DNA of 64,000 nucleotides. Origin: Vibrio pomeroyi (GTDB taxonomy: Bacteria; Pseudomonadota; Gammaproteobacteria; Enterobacterales; Vibrionaceae). The translations under genes were made by a program, and so were the position numbers. Positions 8,672 to 17,751 of the stretch are shown piece after piece; the first letter of the stretch is position 1; each line of letters begins with the position of its first letter. The stretch lies in contig NZ_AP025507.1 in NCBI RefSeq assembly GCF_024347595.1, positions 372,001 to 436,000 on the forward strand, written 5' to 3'. A model generated the notes under the pieces. It was not told the DNA's origin. It did not search any database and saw only the letters and a list, made by a program, of their open reading frames with translations.

Positions 8672-9606
8672 TAAATAAACCTCAATTTTTTCAAAATAAC
8701 GACCTCTGCCGCTACGACCACGAGCAGCCCAATGCAAAATAGTGGAAATGCTATTGGGTTATCTGTTCCGGGTATCCCTGCGATATTGACACCCAGTAAA
8801 CCGGTGAAAAACCCAGCAGGGAGGAAAATACCTGCAATGATAGAAAATAGGTACGTATTTCTATTCATTTTTTCAGCTTGTTGTTGACTTAGGCTCGCTA
8901 AAAATACATTAATTTGTTCGATGTAAAACTCGACTGACTCATTAATTCTTAGGATGGTATCAAGACTGTTCTTTATATGACTGTTGTGCTTGCTTAATGG
9001 TGCAGGTATGTCACTCATTAAATCCTCGAAAACGTATTTCTGTGGCTTCAAATAACGCCTTAGTCTGAGTAACCTCGAATGTAGAGCGTTGATGGATTTT
9101 ATATCGTGATGAGATTCAGACTCTAGCTCGTCAATCAGTTGTTCTACGGGAGTCAAGAAGCTTGATATATAATGGTTAATTCCGCGGATCATGCCTAGCA
9201 ATACATCAGGTAACGACGTTGGACCTTGGCTTTGTTTTAGATCGGATATTAGGTTACTGACCGCTTTTGAAGGAACTTTGCGTGTCGATATTAAAGTGCC
9301 TTTGTACCATAAGATGCGTAGGCTAAGCATGTCGTCAGGGTTAGCACCTTCGTTTAGATTAATGCCTCGCAGAATCATCAAAAAACAGTCGTGGCCAAAT
9401 TGTTCAAATCGAGGGCGGGTGTCATCGGTGAGTAATGAATCGATGATGGCATTTGGAACCGTATTATTGTGGAGCCATTCTCTCAAACCGTCAGCATCTC
9501 TTTGGCAGTGATACCAAGTTGATTGCTCGAATGAGGCTGGGCTTGTGGTGTGTTCATGCGCCACACCCTCAGAAAATTGCCAGCTAGAAATTATGAAAGC
9601 GTCCAT
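8671..9606 (-). CDS. CorA family divalent cation transporter (ZntB-like)
   Basis: The 311-residue protein has a large soluble N-terminal domain and two C-terminal membrane helices. The pore signature between them reads G-V-N-I-A-G-I-P-G at residues 272-280. CorA proper has G-M-N; G-V-N is the form found in the ZntB branch, so zinc or another divalent metal is as likely as magnesium. AAGGA stands at the right distance before the ATG at 9606. The stop codon shares one base with the start of the short MscS-like gene, so the two form an operon. Confidence 0.85.
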   Translation of the reverse strand: MDAFIISSWQFSEGVAHEHTTSPASFEQSTWYHCQRDADGLREWLHNNTVPNAIIDSLLTDDTRPRFEQFGHDCFLMILRGINLNEGANPDDMLSLRILWYKGTLISTRKVPSKAVSNLISDLKQSQGPTSLPDVLLGMIRGINHYISSFLTPVEQLIDELESESHHDIKSINALHSRLLRLRRYLKPQKYVFEDLMSDIPAPLSKHNSHIKNSLDTILRINESVEFYIEQINVFLASLSQQQAEKMNRNTYLFSIIAGIFLPAGFFTGLLGVNIAGIPGTDNPIAFPLFCIGLLVVVAAEVVILKKLRFI

Positions 9607-9933
9607 TCGCTGTCCTTAATGATATGACGTAAATATCGAGATTCGAGCACAATTGAGATGCTACATTGAGCTCTGTTTTCTTAGAGAAAGGGAGCCGAGA
9701 TAACAAGTGCTAGTAGAGCGTTTGGTCAGAAACGTTATTCTTATGAGTACTCGGATTCTTAAGTACCGTTCCCTAATAAATGTAGCTCATTGTTTCGTCG
9801 TTATAAATTAGCACTCTGGCTCTATGTTAGCGACGAAAAAAAGAAAAGACCTAGGTCTTTTCTTTTTAGGGGAAGTTGAGGAGAGCTTGCTCAGGCAACT
9901 CGAGTTTTCCGATGGTTTACATAAGCAAAAGCG
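9607..9933. other. Intergenic DNA between eptA and the CorA/MscS operon
   Basis: About 330 bases contain the promoter of the CorA-like gene and the palindromic terminator at 9838-9867. No coding frame looks real. Confidence 0.5.
9838..9867 (-). terminator. 30-bp perfect palindrome terminating eptA
   Basis: Thirteen-base arms (5-prime A5-G-A4-G-A-C) flank a central CTAG, making one unbroken palindrome with A-rich and T-rich ends. It lies about 65 bases after the eptA stop and works in either direction. Confidence 0.75.
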
Positions 9934-11556
9934 TTAACGGCACGGTGCGAACATATCTTGTTCCTGTCTATACTCTTTGGTTTGCACATCCATCAAGCCA
10001 AGCAAAGAGTCGAACAGATTATCGTGTGAGAAGCTTTGCTCTTTTCCTGCTTTACGTAAGCACGTGTCACTGATGCCTTTCTCAGCAGCAAAGCCATCCG
10101 ACATCCAAAATATCAGTGGAACGTGGGTTTGTTCCTTTGGAGCGAGAGAGTAAGGCATGCCGTGTAAGTAGACACCATTTTCTCCCAGAGACTCGCCGTG
10201 ATCGGACACGTACATCAACGCCACGTTGTATTTGTCGTTCAGTTTCTCAAGCTTTTGCATCGCCTGTGAGAGGAAGAAATCCGTGTACAAGATGGTGTTG
10301 TCGTAGGTGTTAACCACTTCCTCTTTGGTGCAGTTTTCAATATCGGCGCGAGCGCAATCAGGTGTGAATTTCTTATGTTCTTCTGGATAGCGTTCAAAGT
10401 AAGTCGGGCCATGAGATCCGGCGATATGATAGAAGATGATGCTATCTTGGTTAAGATCTTGAGTATCTTGCTCGAAGTTCTCTAGCATCGCTGTGTCGTA
10501 GCACACATCGTTATTACACAACGGATCGCTGTCTTTGGCGACGAGCGTCATCTCTTTGATTCGGTGTGCAACCGCCTTGTCTCCACCATCATGTTCCCGC
10601 CATATAGAGTGAATGCCTGCGCGGTTCATAATGTCGACCACGTTATCTTGGTTGTAAGCTTTGTCTCGGTCGTAGTTGCTGCGATTCATGTTCGAGAACA
10701 TACACGGCACAGAAACCGCAGTGGCTGTTCCGCACGACTGAACATCTGAGAAAAATATCGGGTTGTAAGGCTGGGTGTGAGCGTTCGTTTCTCTCTCATA
10801 GCCATGATACTGGTAGTTATACACGCGCGCGGTTTCACCCAGCACAAACACCAGTAAGGTCGGCTTGGTTGCCGCTTTGGCTTGCGGTGTTTGCTTCGCA
10901 TCTAACCCGAGTTCTTGATAGGGGATCGGCTCTTTGATGTAGGTGTTATTGATGTATTTGACCGCGGATGACACGTATTCGGTTGGGATGATCATCTTTT
11001 TGATGTGCGAGTTATTGCGACCAATCGAGACATAATCTTTGTAAAACAGCCCTGCAATAATCGCGATAACAATCAATGAAGAGAGCAATCCAATCGACTT
11101 CCAGACAAAGAAATCTTTCCATGACTCTCGCTTAAGCTTGGTAAACAGTAGCAGCAGTGACGGAATAATACCCATCGCGAATAACCATAAGATGGAGTGG
11201 GTACTTACATAGCTTGCTGCTTCGCCACTATTGGTTTCGAAGACGTTCTCTATCATCCCATAATCGACATAGATGCCGTAACTGAACATGCTGTAGCTGA
11301 CGAGTGTTGAGGTGATGAGCAAGAAGATAAAAAATGGCTTGGAGAATATCGGCCAGTTAAAAACTTGGAAGATAAAATTGAAGGCAGCAAGGAAGAAGAT
11401 AGGGATGGATATAAGAAACGCAACGCTTTCAGACTTAGATGCCTGAACAATACTAAACAACTCTTGGGAGAGAGGGATGTTGATGACAAGCAGATAATAC
11501 ACAGCCAACACAAAGGGCAGCTTGTTTATCGACATGTTTAAGCTTGGTAGATTCAT
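9934..11556 (-). CDS. eptA: Lipid A phosphoethanolamine transferase
   Basis: The 540-residue enzyme has five N-terminal membrane helices (within residues 10-185, the DUF1705-type domain) and a periplasmic sulfatase-fold domain. The conserved V-L-G-E-T-A-R motif holds the nucleophile Thr at 242, and later segments F-Y-H-I-A-G-S-H-G-P-T-Y and Y-V-S-D-H-G-E-S-L-G-E supply metal ligands. EptA-type enzymes move phosphoethanolamine from phosphatidylethanolamine to lipid A at the outer face of the inner membrane, lowering surface charge and polymyxin sensitivity. Length and domain order are normal. AGGA lies about 10 bases upstream of the ATG; a second in-frame Met at residue 8 is an alternative start. 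Confidence 0.85.
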   Translation of the reverse strand: MNLPSLNMSINKLPFVLAVYYLLVINIPLSQELFSIVQASKSESVAFLISIPIFFLAAFNFIFQVFNWPIFSKPFFIFLLITSTLVSYSMFSYGIYVDYGMIENVFETNSGEAASYVSTHSILWLFAMGIIPSLLLLFTKLKRESWKDFFVWKSIGLLSSLIVIAIIAGLFYKDYVSIGRNNSHIKKMIIPTEYVSSAVKYINNTYIKEPIPYQELGLDAKQTPQAKAATKPTLLVFVLGETARVYNYQYHGYERETNAHTQPYNPIFFSDVQSCGTATAVSVPCMFSNMNRSNYDRDKAYNQDNVVDIMNRAGIHSIWREHDGGDKAVAHRIKEMTLVAKDSDPLCNNDVCYDTAMLENFEQDTQDLNQDSIIFYHIAGSHGPTYFERYPEEHKKFTPDCARADIENCTKEEVVNTYDNTILYTDFFLSQAMQKLEKLNDKYNVALMYVSDHGESLGENGVYLHGMPYSLAPKEQTHVPLIFWMSDGFAAEKGISDTCLRKAGKEQSFSHDNLFDSLLGLMDVQTKEYRQEQDMFAPCR

Positions 11557-11788
11557 AGGTTTGTTTTCCTGCGTCTCTTATCCCTTTATTTTAGTCTCGC
11601 TACCAAGAAAGCTCTAATATCAACGCACAAAGCTCAAATAGGTAAGGGTGAGCGATAAACTGGCTAAGGTGAGATGACGCGATTGGTTGTGTAGAAACAA
11701 AAATTCACTTTACTGAGTGACCTTCATGACAAGGTGGAACAGCAAAGTGAATTAGTATGTTCAGCTTATTCTACGTGGTTCAATCACA

Positions 11789-12373
11789 TTAGAAGTTGTA
11801 TGAACCACCGAAGCTAATGCTGTTGAATGCAAGCGTATGGTCATCGCTTTTGAATGAGCCGTTACTTCCAATTGAGTAGTCATCTACGCTTACCGCATCT
11901 GCTTGCGAGATTAGGCGCAGCGTTAGGTGTTCAACCGGCGTGTATTCAACACCAACACCAAAGTGGAAACCTGTACCGCTATCATCATCGTATCCTGCAC
12001 CGCTATTCGCATTGAGGTCGACAGAGCTTAAACCAGCCAATACGAATGGGCGGATTGTGTTGTCGAATGTGTAACCTAGGTTTGCTGACACAGAAATAGA
12101 CGTTGGTGAAAGCTTGTCAGTGCTGTTTTTGTAGTTTGCGTAATCTGTGTAGCCAAGTTCCACGCCAACGATACGGTTGAATTGGTAACCGCCGTATAGG
12201 TTGTAACCCATGCCGCTAGAATCTAAGCTCGGCGCGCCATCTGTATCTGAATCTTGGTAGACGCTAAGGCCACCACCAATGTATGCGCCGCCGTCAGTGC
12301 CTGCTGCTAAAGCTGGAAGAGAAACCGCGCTGATCAAGCCCAGTGCTAATGCTGATTTCGTTATCTTGTTCAT
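11789..12373 (-). CDS. Outer-membrane beta-barrel protein
   Basis: The 194-residue product has a signal peptide (1-23, ending A-L-A-A) and then alternating beta-strands with glycine and aromatic girdles, ending in S-F-G-G-S-Y-N-F; the terminal Phe is the BAM recognition signal. It fits the eight-stranded OmpA-like/OmpX barrel group with no C-terminal peptidoglycan-binding domain. Strand motifs G-Y-N-L-Y-G-G-Y-Q-F and V-G-V-E-L-G-Y-T-D-Y are characteristic. Specific function unknown (adhesion, small pore or structural). Confidence 0.82.
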   Translation of the reverse strand: MNKITKSALALGLISAVSLPALAAGTDGGAYIGGGLSVYQDSDTDGAPSLDSSGMGYNLYGGYQFNRIVGVELGYTDYANYKNSTDKLSPTSISVSANLGYTFDNTIRPFVLAGLSSVDLNANSGAGYDDDSGTGFHFGVGVEYTPVEHLTLRLISQADAVSVDDYSIGSNGSFKSDDHTLAFNSISFGGSYNF

Positions 12374-12565
12374 TTTTCTTACTCACTCTTTAATGTCATG
12401 TCAGTATCAATTATTTTTGTTTTTCGGCCTTTCGACCGTTGATGACCATTATTCCGTAGTCTTTTATGTATTACTGTATGGCTTTGTAAGCTGAATCATT
12501 ACATAGTAGAAAACATACACATCAGATTGCGTAAGTAATCAGGCTGCCCAAAACAAGGAGTAAAC

Positions 12566-13105
12566 ATGCTAACGAAACAAAAGACAGGTTTGGTGGTTGT
12601 GGATGTTCAGGGCAAGCTCGCACGCCTTGTTGATGAGAGCGAGACTCTGATTTCTAACTGTGGAAAGTTGATTGAAGGAGCGCAGGTTTTAGGTCTTTCT
12701 GTTGTTAGCTTGGAGCAGAATCCTGAGAAGTTGGGGCCTACCGTTAGTGAGCTGAATGACCTATTGAGTGACGCTAAGTCGATATCAAAATTTACGTTCA
12801 ACGCGTGTAACGAGCCCAAGTTTGTTGAGGCAGTGCAAGCCAAGGATGTGGATACGTGGTTGGTGTGTGGTATTGAGGCTCATATTTGTGTCTATCAAAC
12901 TGCAATGGGGTTGTTGGATCTTGGGTACAAGGTTCAGGTAGTTGGTGACTGTGTTAGTTCGCGAACAGCATTGAACAAGAAATTGGCTATCAGTCGATTG
13001 CGGGACGCTGGTGTCCAAATTACGGGATTAGAAATGAGCTTATACGAGCTAGTGAAAGATTGCCGCGCACCAGAATTTAAGTCCATTCTGTCCTTGATTC
13101 GTTAA
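12566..13105 (+). CDS. Isochorismatase-fold cysteine hydrolase
   Basis: The 179-residue protein has the triad layout of the family: Asp13 (V-V-V-D-V-Q), a Lys in I-S-K-F-T-F-N, and Cys108 in G-I-E-A-H-I-C-V-Y-Q-T-A, with the usual cis-peptide G-I-E before it. It resembles the YcaC-type subgroup of uncertain substrate. AAGGAG stands eight bases before the ATG. The P-loop ATPase gene follows about 50 bases later and is probably cotranscribed; a shared function is not evident. Confidence 0.85.
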   Translation: MLTKQKTGLVVVDVQGKLARLVDESETLISNCGKLIEGAQVLGLSVVSLEQNPEKLGPTVSELNDLLSDAKSISKFTFNACNEPKFVEAVQAKDVDTWLVCGIEAHICVYQTAMGLLDLGYKVQVVGDCVSSRTALNKKLAISRLRDAGVQITGLEMSLYELVKDCRAPEFKSILSLIR

Positions 13106-13158
13106 CTTGGGTTTCGTTGAGGTCCGATTCGTTATTTTCCCCCTTTGAAGAGGTTCAT

Positions 13159-13701
13159 TTGAATACCCTAATTGTATTTACAGGTGGGCCGGGATCCGGC
13201 AAAACCTCGGTCATCGACGCTTTGAAAAGCAAGGGCTATCGCTGCGCACCAGAGGTTGGGCGTAAAGTGATTCAGCACCAAGTTGAGCAACAAGGTAGCG
13301 CTTTGCCGTGGTTAGATAAAGTGGCTTTTCGTGATGAGATGGTGCGAGAAGAGTTAGCTAATTACCAAGTATTTGAGGCAAGTGAGCAACTCGTTTTTTT
13401 TGATAGAAGCATCGTCGATTCATACGGTTACAGTTTGTTAGAGACGTTGCCTATTCCAGAATCCTTGCTCAATAGCTGTAATGAGCTCGTATACAACAGT
13501 AAGGTGTTTATCTTCCCGCCATGGGACTCTATTTTCATTAATGACCAAGAGCGCAAGCAAGATTTTAAAGAGGCGGTTGCCACCTATGAAAAGATGGTGG
13601 AAGCCTATACTCAGTTTGGTTATCAGCTGGTGGAAGTGCCTAAGCTATCTGTCGAGGAACGAGTCGCGTTCATTTTAACTTCAATTGACTCAGGCGAGTA
13701 A
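13159..13701 (+). CDS. P-loop ATPase (AAA_28/NadR-like kinase fold)
   Basis: The product (180 residues from this start) opens M-N-T-L-I-V-F-T-G-G-P-G-S-G-K-T-S, with Walker A at residues 9-16. Later features are C-A-P-E-V-G-R-K-V-I, a Walker-B-like V-F-F-D-R-S-I-V-D and a lid R-K-Q-D-F-K. This resembles the AAA_28 group, small ATP-binding proteins with a nucleoside-kinase-like core. No ATG fits; the TTG at 13159 has GAAGAGG five bases upstream and gives the family's usual opening, whereas the TTG at 13117 would add 14 unrelated residues. Substrate unknown. Confidence 0.75.
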   Translation: MNTLIVFTGGPGSGKTSVIDALKSKGYRCAPEVGRKVIQHQVEQQGSALPWLDKVAFRDEMVREELANYQVFEASEQLVFFDRSIVDSYGYSLLETLPIPESLLNSCNELVYNSKVFIFPPWDSIFINDQERKQDFKEAVATYEKMVEAYTQFGYQLVEVPKLSVEERVAFILTSIDSGE

Positions 13702-13721
13702 TTTCTAGCAAATCCACAACT

Positions 13722-13773
13722 AAAAAGCCCCGCAGTATCGACTCGATTTAGTAGATTCTGCGGGGCCTTTTTA
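13722..13773 (+). terminator. Intrinsic terminator, convergent
   Basis: GCCCCGCAG (13727-13735) pairs with CTGCGGGGC (13758-13766), followed by CTTTTTATT. A-rich DNA on the left lets it also act for the minus-strand RpiR gene. Confidence 0.8.
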
Positions 13774-13810
13774 TTGAGATTTAGTTGGCGAGGTTCTAGT
13801 TCACAAACGT

Positions 13811-14674
13811 TTAGTCACCGAGAGGCTGTCGGTCACCGCCGCCTCGGTAAGAATCGAGTGCAACCTTCAAGCGACGCAGTTTGTCGCGCGAGCGGTTCTT
13901 GTGATTGACCGCCATTCCCATTGAAAGCACATCCACCAATGCCAGCATTGCGTAGCGAGATGCTGATGGCTTGTAGATGAAGTCGGTTTCCATGTGTTTG
14001 ATTGGCAAAACAATATTGGCAATCTTTGCCAGAGGCGTGTCTTGTGGGGTAATCGCGATGATCTTAAGCCCGTATTGCTTCGCTAGTTCGGCCGTTTCGG
14101 TGATCACTGGCGTAAAACCTGTCGCGGAAATCATCACCATCACATCATTGGCATCCGCAGTGGCAGCAACCATGCGTGACATTAAACCATCGTTGTACGA
14201 CACCACTGGGTAACCCAAACGAAACAGTCGGTGTTGCAGCTCTTGAGAGGCGATGGTTGAGCCGCCACCCATACCAATAGCAATGATCTGTCTGGCGTTA
14301 TGCAGCCAGCTGACTGCGGTTTCAACGTCTTGCTCTTTGAACAGAGTGCGGTTGATGTCTAGGCTCTGCTTGATCGATTCGTAGATACCTTGATAGCCAG
14401 TCTGGTCAACAGGTTCGAGGATAAAGCGCTGGCCAACGGTTAGTGTCTGAGCCAATTTAATCTTCATATCACGCACGTTGTTACAGCCGATCGCCTTTGC
14501 AAAACGGGTAATCGTGGCTTCACTGACTTGAGCACCTTCAGCAAGCTCTGTGATACTGGCATTGGCTGCAAAATCAATGTCGTCCATGATCAGCTTGGCG
14601 ACTTTTTTCTCTGCATCACGAAGAGCGGGAAAACGCTCCGTTATCTGTGAAATGATATCTACTTCTAAACTCAA
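13811..14674 (-). CDS. MurR/RpiR family transcriptional regulator
   Basis: The 287-residue protein has an N-terminal HTH_6 domain (1-77, with A-S-I-T-E-L-A-E-G-A-Q-V-S-E-A-T-I-T-R-F) and a sugar-phosphate-binding SIS domain (about 125-265, G-M-G-G-G-S-T-I-A-S-Q and S-A-T-G-F-T). The start is TTG at 14674, with AGGA just upstream; the next Met is inside the HTH. It is the evident regulator of the adjoining amino-sugar-acid island. Family members sense phosphorylated sugars, so a KDPG- or GlcNAc-type phosphate is a plausible effector. The palindrome at 16104-16120 is the best candidate operator. Confidence 0.85.
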   Translation of the reverse strand: MSLEVDIISQITERFPALRDAEKKVAKLIMDDIDFAANASITELAEGAQVSEATITRFAKAIGCNNVRDMKIKLAQTLTVGQRFILEPVDQTGYQGIYESIKQSLDINRTLFKEQDVETAVSWLHNARQIIAIGMGGGSTIASQELQHRLFRLGYPVVSYNDGLMSRMVAATADANDVMVMISATGFTPVITETAELAKQYGLKIIAITPQDTPLAKIANIVLPIKHMETDFIYKPSASRYAMLALVDVLSMGMAVNHKNRSRDKLRRLKVALDSYRGGGDRQPLGD

Positions 14675-14695
14675 GAATCCTGATCCTTTGTTGAT

Positions 14696-14714
14696 GGGGC
14701 TAAGCCTTAGCCCC
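14696..14714 (-). terminator. Hairpin between deaminase and rpiR-type gene
   Basis: GGGGCTAA-GCC-TTAGCCCC is a compact stem just upstream of the regulator gene on the minus strand. No T tract follows, so it more likely tunes or protects the transcript than ends it. Confidence 0.4.
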
Positions 14715-14763
14715 GTTAGTATATCTGATTGCTTCGCTGATTCTAGCTTATTGAAAAATCGAA

Positions 14764-16038
14764 CTAGAAGCAGGTTTCTACCCAGTGGCTGACCTGATGA
14801 TCGTCATCGCTGATGGCAATGTAGCGCCATTTGTCGAAGGTTAAACATGGGTGTGAGGTTGAGAACGCAATCATGTCGCCCACTTCGATCTCAGCAGAAC
14901 CATCCGTTTCAACAAAGGTGTGCTGATCCATTACAGCGGTAGCTGTTAGCCCTTTCACTGAGATAGCTTCACCATTGCGATATCCACGCTCAGCAATAGG
15001 CAAACCTGCATCGAAGGCAACATCACGCTTACCTAGCCCAATCACCAGTTTGGTTGGCTCTGGACGAGAGATAACATACGCCCACACCTCAAGTGCCGAT
15101 TCTAAGTCACCGCCCAGTTCACACGCGTAACCTTGGTTTGCTTGGGCACGTTGCAACACCTTGCTTTGGGCATCGAGGTAGATCCCAGTATCGTGAATCG
15201 CATAACAACCAGGGCGGATAATCGCTAAATAATCCGTTAGGTTTGCCAAGCATTCTGCCACCACGTCATACCAAGCCGAGCCTGCGCCCGTAATGATAGG
15301 TTGACCGGTAATTAAGCCATCTGATGCGAGGCTTTCAACCGAGGTCAGCGCTTGGTTTAAGAAGGTACGAATGTCTTGCTCGGCATTGTCGCCATGAATA
15401 ACACCCTCGTATACCTCAATACCCGCTAGGGAAAGCGCAGGCGAATCTTGGATAGTTTGCGCCAGCTCTAGAACCTCTTGAGGTGAACGACAACCACAAC
15501 GCCCACCCGGAACACCAAACTCGATTAGCACTTTTAGCGTCTGCTTTTTGTTGGCGAAATATTGGTTGAGTTGCTGCACGTTGACTGACGAATCCACACA
15601 GCAATAGAAATCAACGTCGAACTCATTAATAAGCTGTTCGATTATGACCATATTGGTTTTTCCTACCAATTGATTAGCCATGATGATTCTTTTTGCTCCT
15701 GCCATTGCTGCAATTTCTGCTTGTGCAGGTGTCGCAACGGTAATTCCCCAAGCGCCATTTTCTAGCTGTTGACGGAAGAAGTCAGGTGTCATTGAGGTTT
15801 TGCCGTGTGGCGACAATTTAACCTGGTGATGTTCGGCGAATGATTGCATCCAATTCAGGTTATTGGTCAACGCTGATTGTTTGATAATTGCTACCGGAAG
15901 CGAAATGTCTTCATCAATCAACCGATAAATACCGTTCTCAGATTGTGATATTGCTCTCCCTTTTTGGCCTTTTTCAGTCAAGATGAAACTATCTTTTTGA
16001 TACTTTATAACATATTTTTGTGCAGGGTTATGTTTCAT
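14764..16038 (-). CDS. PLP-dependent D-amino-acid deaminase (D-serine dehydratase-like)
   Basis: The 424-residue enzyme has a fold-III alanine-racemase-type barrel with the PLP lysine in S-P-H-G-K-T-S (Lys80) and a C-terminal D-serine-dehydratase-like domain with the metal pair H-P-C (His396, Cys398). Eukaryotic-type D-serine dehydratases and D-threonine aldolases share this plan. Next to a D-aminoacylase, RidA, a KDG-type kinase and KDPG aldolase, the likely substrate is D-glucosaminate, giving 2-keto-3-deoxygluconate and ammonia; that is inference from context. A lone annotation would say amino acid deaminase. TTAGGA precedes the ATG. It is divergent from the deacylase gene. Confidence 0.82.
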   Translation of the reverse strand: MKHNPAQKYVIKYQKDSFILTEKGQKGRAISQSENGIYRLIDEDISLPVAIIKQSALTNNLNWMQSFAEHHQVKLSPHGKTSMTPDFFRQQLENGAWGITVATPAQAEIAAMAGAKRIIMANQLVGKTNMVIIEQLINEFDVDFYCCVDSSVNVQQLNQYFANKKQTLKVLIEFGVPGGRCGCRSPQEVLELAQTIQDSPALSLAGIEVYEGVIHGDNAEQDIRTFLNQALTSVESLASDGLITGQPIITGAGSAWYDVVAECLANLTDYLAIIRPGCYAIHDTGIYLDAQSKVLQRAQANQGYACELGGDLESALEVWAYVISRPEPTKLVIGLGKRDVAFDAGLPIAERGYRNGEAISVKGLTATAVMDQHTFVETDGSAEIEVGDMIAFSTSHPCLTFDKWRYIAISDDDHQVSHWVETCF

Positions 16039-16103
16039 TACTGATTCCTAACATGATTTAAGTGTTTGTTATTTAATGTTTAAGTATATCTGTGATGCAT
16101 TTC

Positions 16104-16120
16104 GTGATAGAAACTATCAC
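16104..16120. promoter_or_regulatory. Palindromic operator candidate in divergent promoter
   Basis: GTGATAG-AAA-CTATCAC is a perfect inverted repeat with 7-base arms, centred in the 176-base gap between the two divergent genes. The half-site spacing does not fit CRP. It is the best candidate for the RpiR-family regulator encoded two genes away. Confidence 0.55.
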
Positions 16121-16214
16121 ACAAATTAAAATATTATGTGTGTTTTGTCACTGAAAATAATCGGCTGGATTTCTAATATAGTTCCATTAACAAAGTGGAT
16201 TGAGAGAGTGAGAA

Positions 16215-17648
16215 ATGTTGTTCGATACGATAATTAAAAATGTAGAGGTGTTTGATGGCACCGGCGAACAATCGTTTTGTGCCGATGTAGCAATCCGAGA
16301 TGGAAAAATCGCCGAAATTGGCAAAATCGATCATGAAGATTGTAGCCAGTTGGTTGAGGGAGCAGGCTTAGCATTGGCTCCTGGTTTCATCGATGTACAC
16401 ACACACGACGATACCAATGTAATTCGTTACCCAGACTGCCTACCTAAGATTAGTCAAGGTGTGACAACCGTGATTGTTGGTAACTGCGGCATCAGCGCAT
16501 CACCAACGGTGTTGGCGGGCGATCCACCTGACCCAATGAATCTATTAGGCGCGCAGGCTGATTTCAAATACCCAACCTTTGCCGCGTATGCCGAAGCCGT
16601 AGAGCAAGCGCAACCAGCGGTGAACGTAGCAGCGTTAGTTGGCCACACCACATTGCGTAACCAAGTGATGGACGACCTACAACGCACCGCAAGCGAAGAA
16701 GAAATTGCAGCAATGCAAACCAACCTTGATTTAGCGATGGAGCAAGGTGCATTGGGTTTGAGCTCGGGTTTGGCATACGCAAGCGCGAAACAGGCCAACG
16801 CTAATGAAGTAATGCAGTTAGCGAAAGTGTTGTCTAACCATGGCGGCATCTATACCACGCATATGCGTACCGAATTCGAAGAGATTTTAAGCGCGATGGA
16901 AGAGGCGTTTGAAACAGGGCAATACGCGAAAGTGCCCGTTGTTATCTCTCACCTTAAATGTGCAGGTGCAGGTAACTGGGGCAGAACCGTTGAAGTACTT
17001 GATTTGATGGACAAGGTTTCTGAGCACCAAGATGTGTCTTGCGACTGCTACCCATACTCAGCGAGCTCTTCGACATTAGATTTGAAACAGGTGACGGACG
17101 ATTTCGATATCTTCATTACTTGGTCTAAAGCAAAGCCAGAACATGCAGGCAAAACGCTTAAGCAGATTGCTGATGAGATGAGCCTACCGTTGATGGACGC
17201 AGCAAAAGCGCTTCAACCAGCAGGTGCGGTTTATCACTGTATGGATGAGAACGATGTAAAGCGCGTATTGAAATACAAACTGACCATGGTTGGTTCTGAT
17301 GGCTTACCAAATGACCCTCATCCGCATCCAAGGTTGTGGGGCACTTTCCCGAAAGTGTTGGGTCACTACTGCCGAGATGAAAAACTGTTCGCGCTGCCAG
17401 AAGCGATTCACAAAATGACCGGAATGTCTGCGAAGCGCTATAACCTCGCGGGAAGAGGTGAGATTCGCCAAGACGCATTTGCCGACTTAGTTCTATTTGA
17501 TCCAAAGAATATTAAAGACACAGCAACATTTGAAAACCCTATTTCAGTTGCTGAGGGAATCGAAAGTGTATTTGTAAATGGTGAGTTAACTTACCAAAAA
17601 GGAAAAGTGAAAAATAATCGTTCAGGCGTTTTTATTTACCGTAATTAG
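16215..17648 (+). CDS. D-aminoacylase / N-acyl-D-amino acid deacylase family
   Basis: The 477-residue amidohydrolase has the D-x-H-T-H-D-D metal motif (His62, His64), the G-N-C-G-I-S segment whose Cys91 is a metal ligand in D-aminoacylases, Y-T-T-H-M-R-T-E and a late G-S-D-G-L-P-N-D-P-H-P-H-P-R motif with the catalytic Asp. The family removes acyl groups from N-acyl-D-amino acids. In this island the proposed substrate is N-acetyl-D-glucosaminate, whose C2 has the geometry of an N-acetyl-D-amino acid, giving D-glucosaminate and acetate. No signal peptide, so cytoplasmic. It heads the plus-strand run 16215-24179. Confidence 0.85.
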   Translation: MLFDTIIKNVEVFDGTGEQSFCADVAIRDGKIAEIGKIDHEDCSQLVEGAGLALAPGFIDVHTHDDTNVIRYPDCLPKISQGVTTVIVGNCGISASPTVLAGDPPDPMNLLGAQADFKYPTFAAYAEAVEQAQPAVNVAALVGHTTLRNQVMDDLQRTASEEEIAAMQTNLDLAMEQGALGLSSGLAYASAKQANANEVMQLAKVLSNHGGIYTTHMRTEFEEILSAMEEAFETGQYAKVPVVISHLKCAGAGNWGRTVEVLDLMDKVSEHQDVSCDCYPYSASSSTLDLKQVTDDFDIFITWSKAKPEHAGKTLKQIADEMSLPLMDAAKALQPAGAVYHCMDENDVKRVLKYKLTMVGSDGLPNDPHPHPRLWGTFPKVLGHYCRDEKLFALPEAIHKMTGMSAKRYNLAGRGEIRQDAFADLVLFDPKNIKDTATFENPISVAEGIESVFVNGELTYQKGKVKNNRSGVFIYRN

Positions 17649-17751
17649 AATTTAATTATTTTATTAAATATACAGTAATAAGAAAACGACGAATTAATTT
17701 AAATGTATTGGAACAGAACCAATATTATCTATAAAGAAGTGGAGTTAAAAA

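Noticed and set aside
16104..16120. CRP site
   Set aside because: CRP needs TGTGA-N6-TCACA; here the arms are spaced differently, so a local operator fits better.
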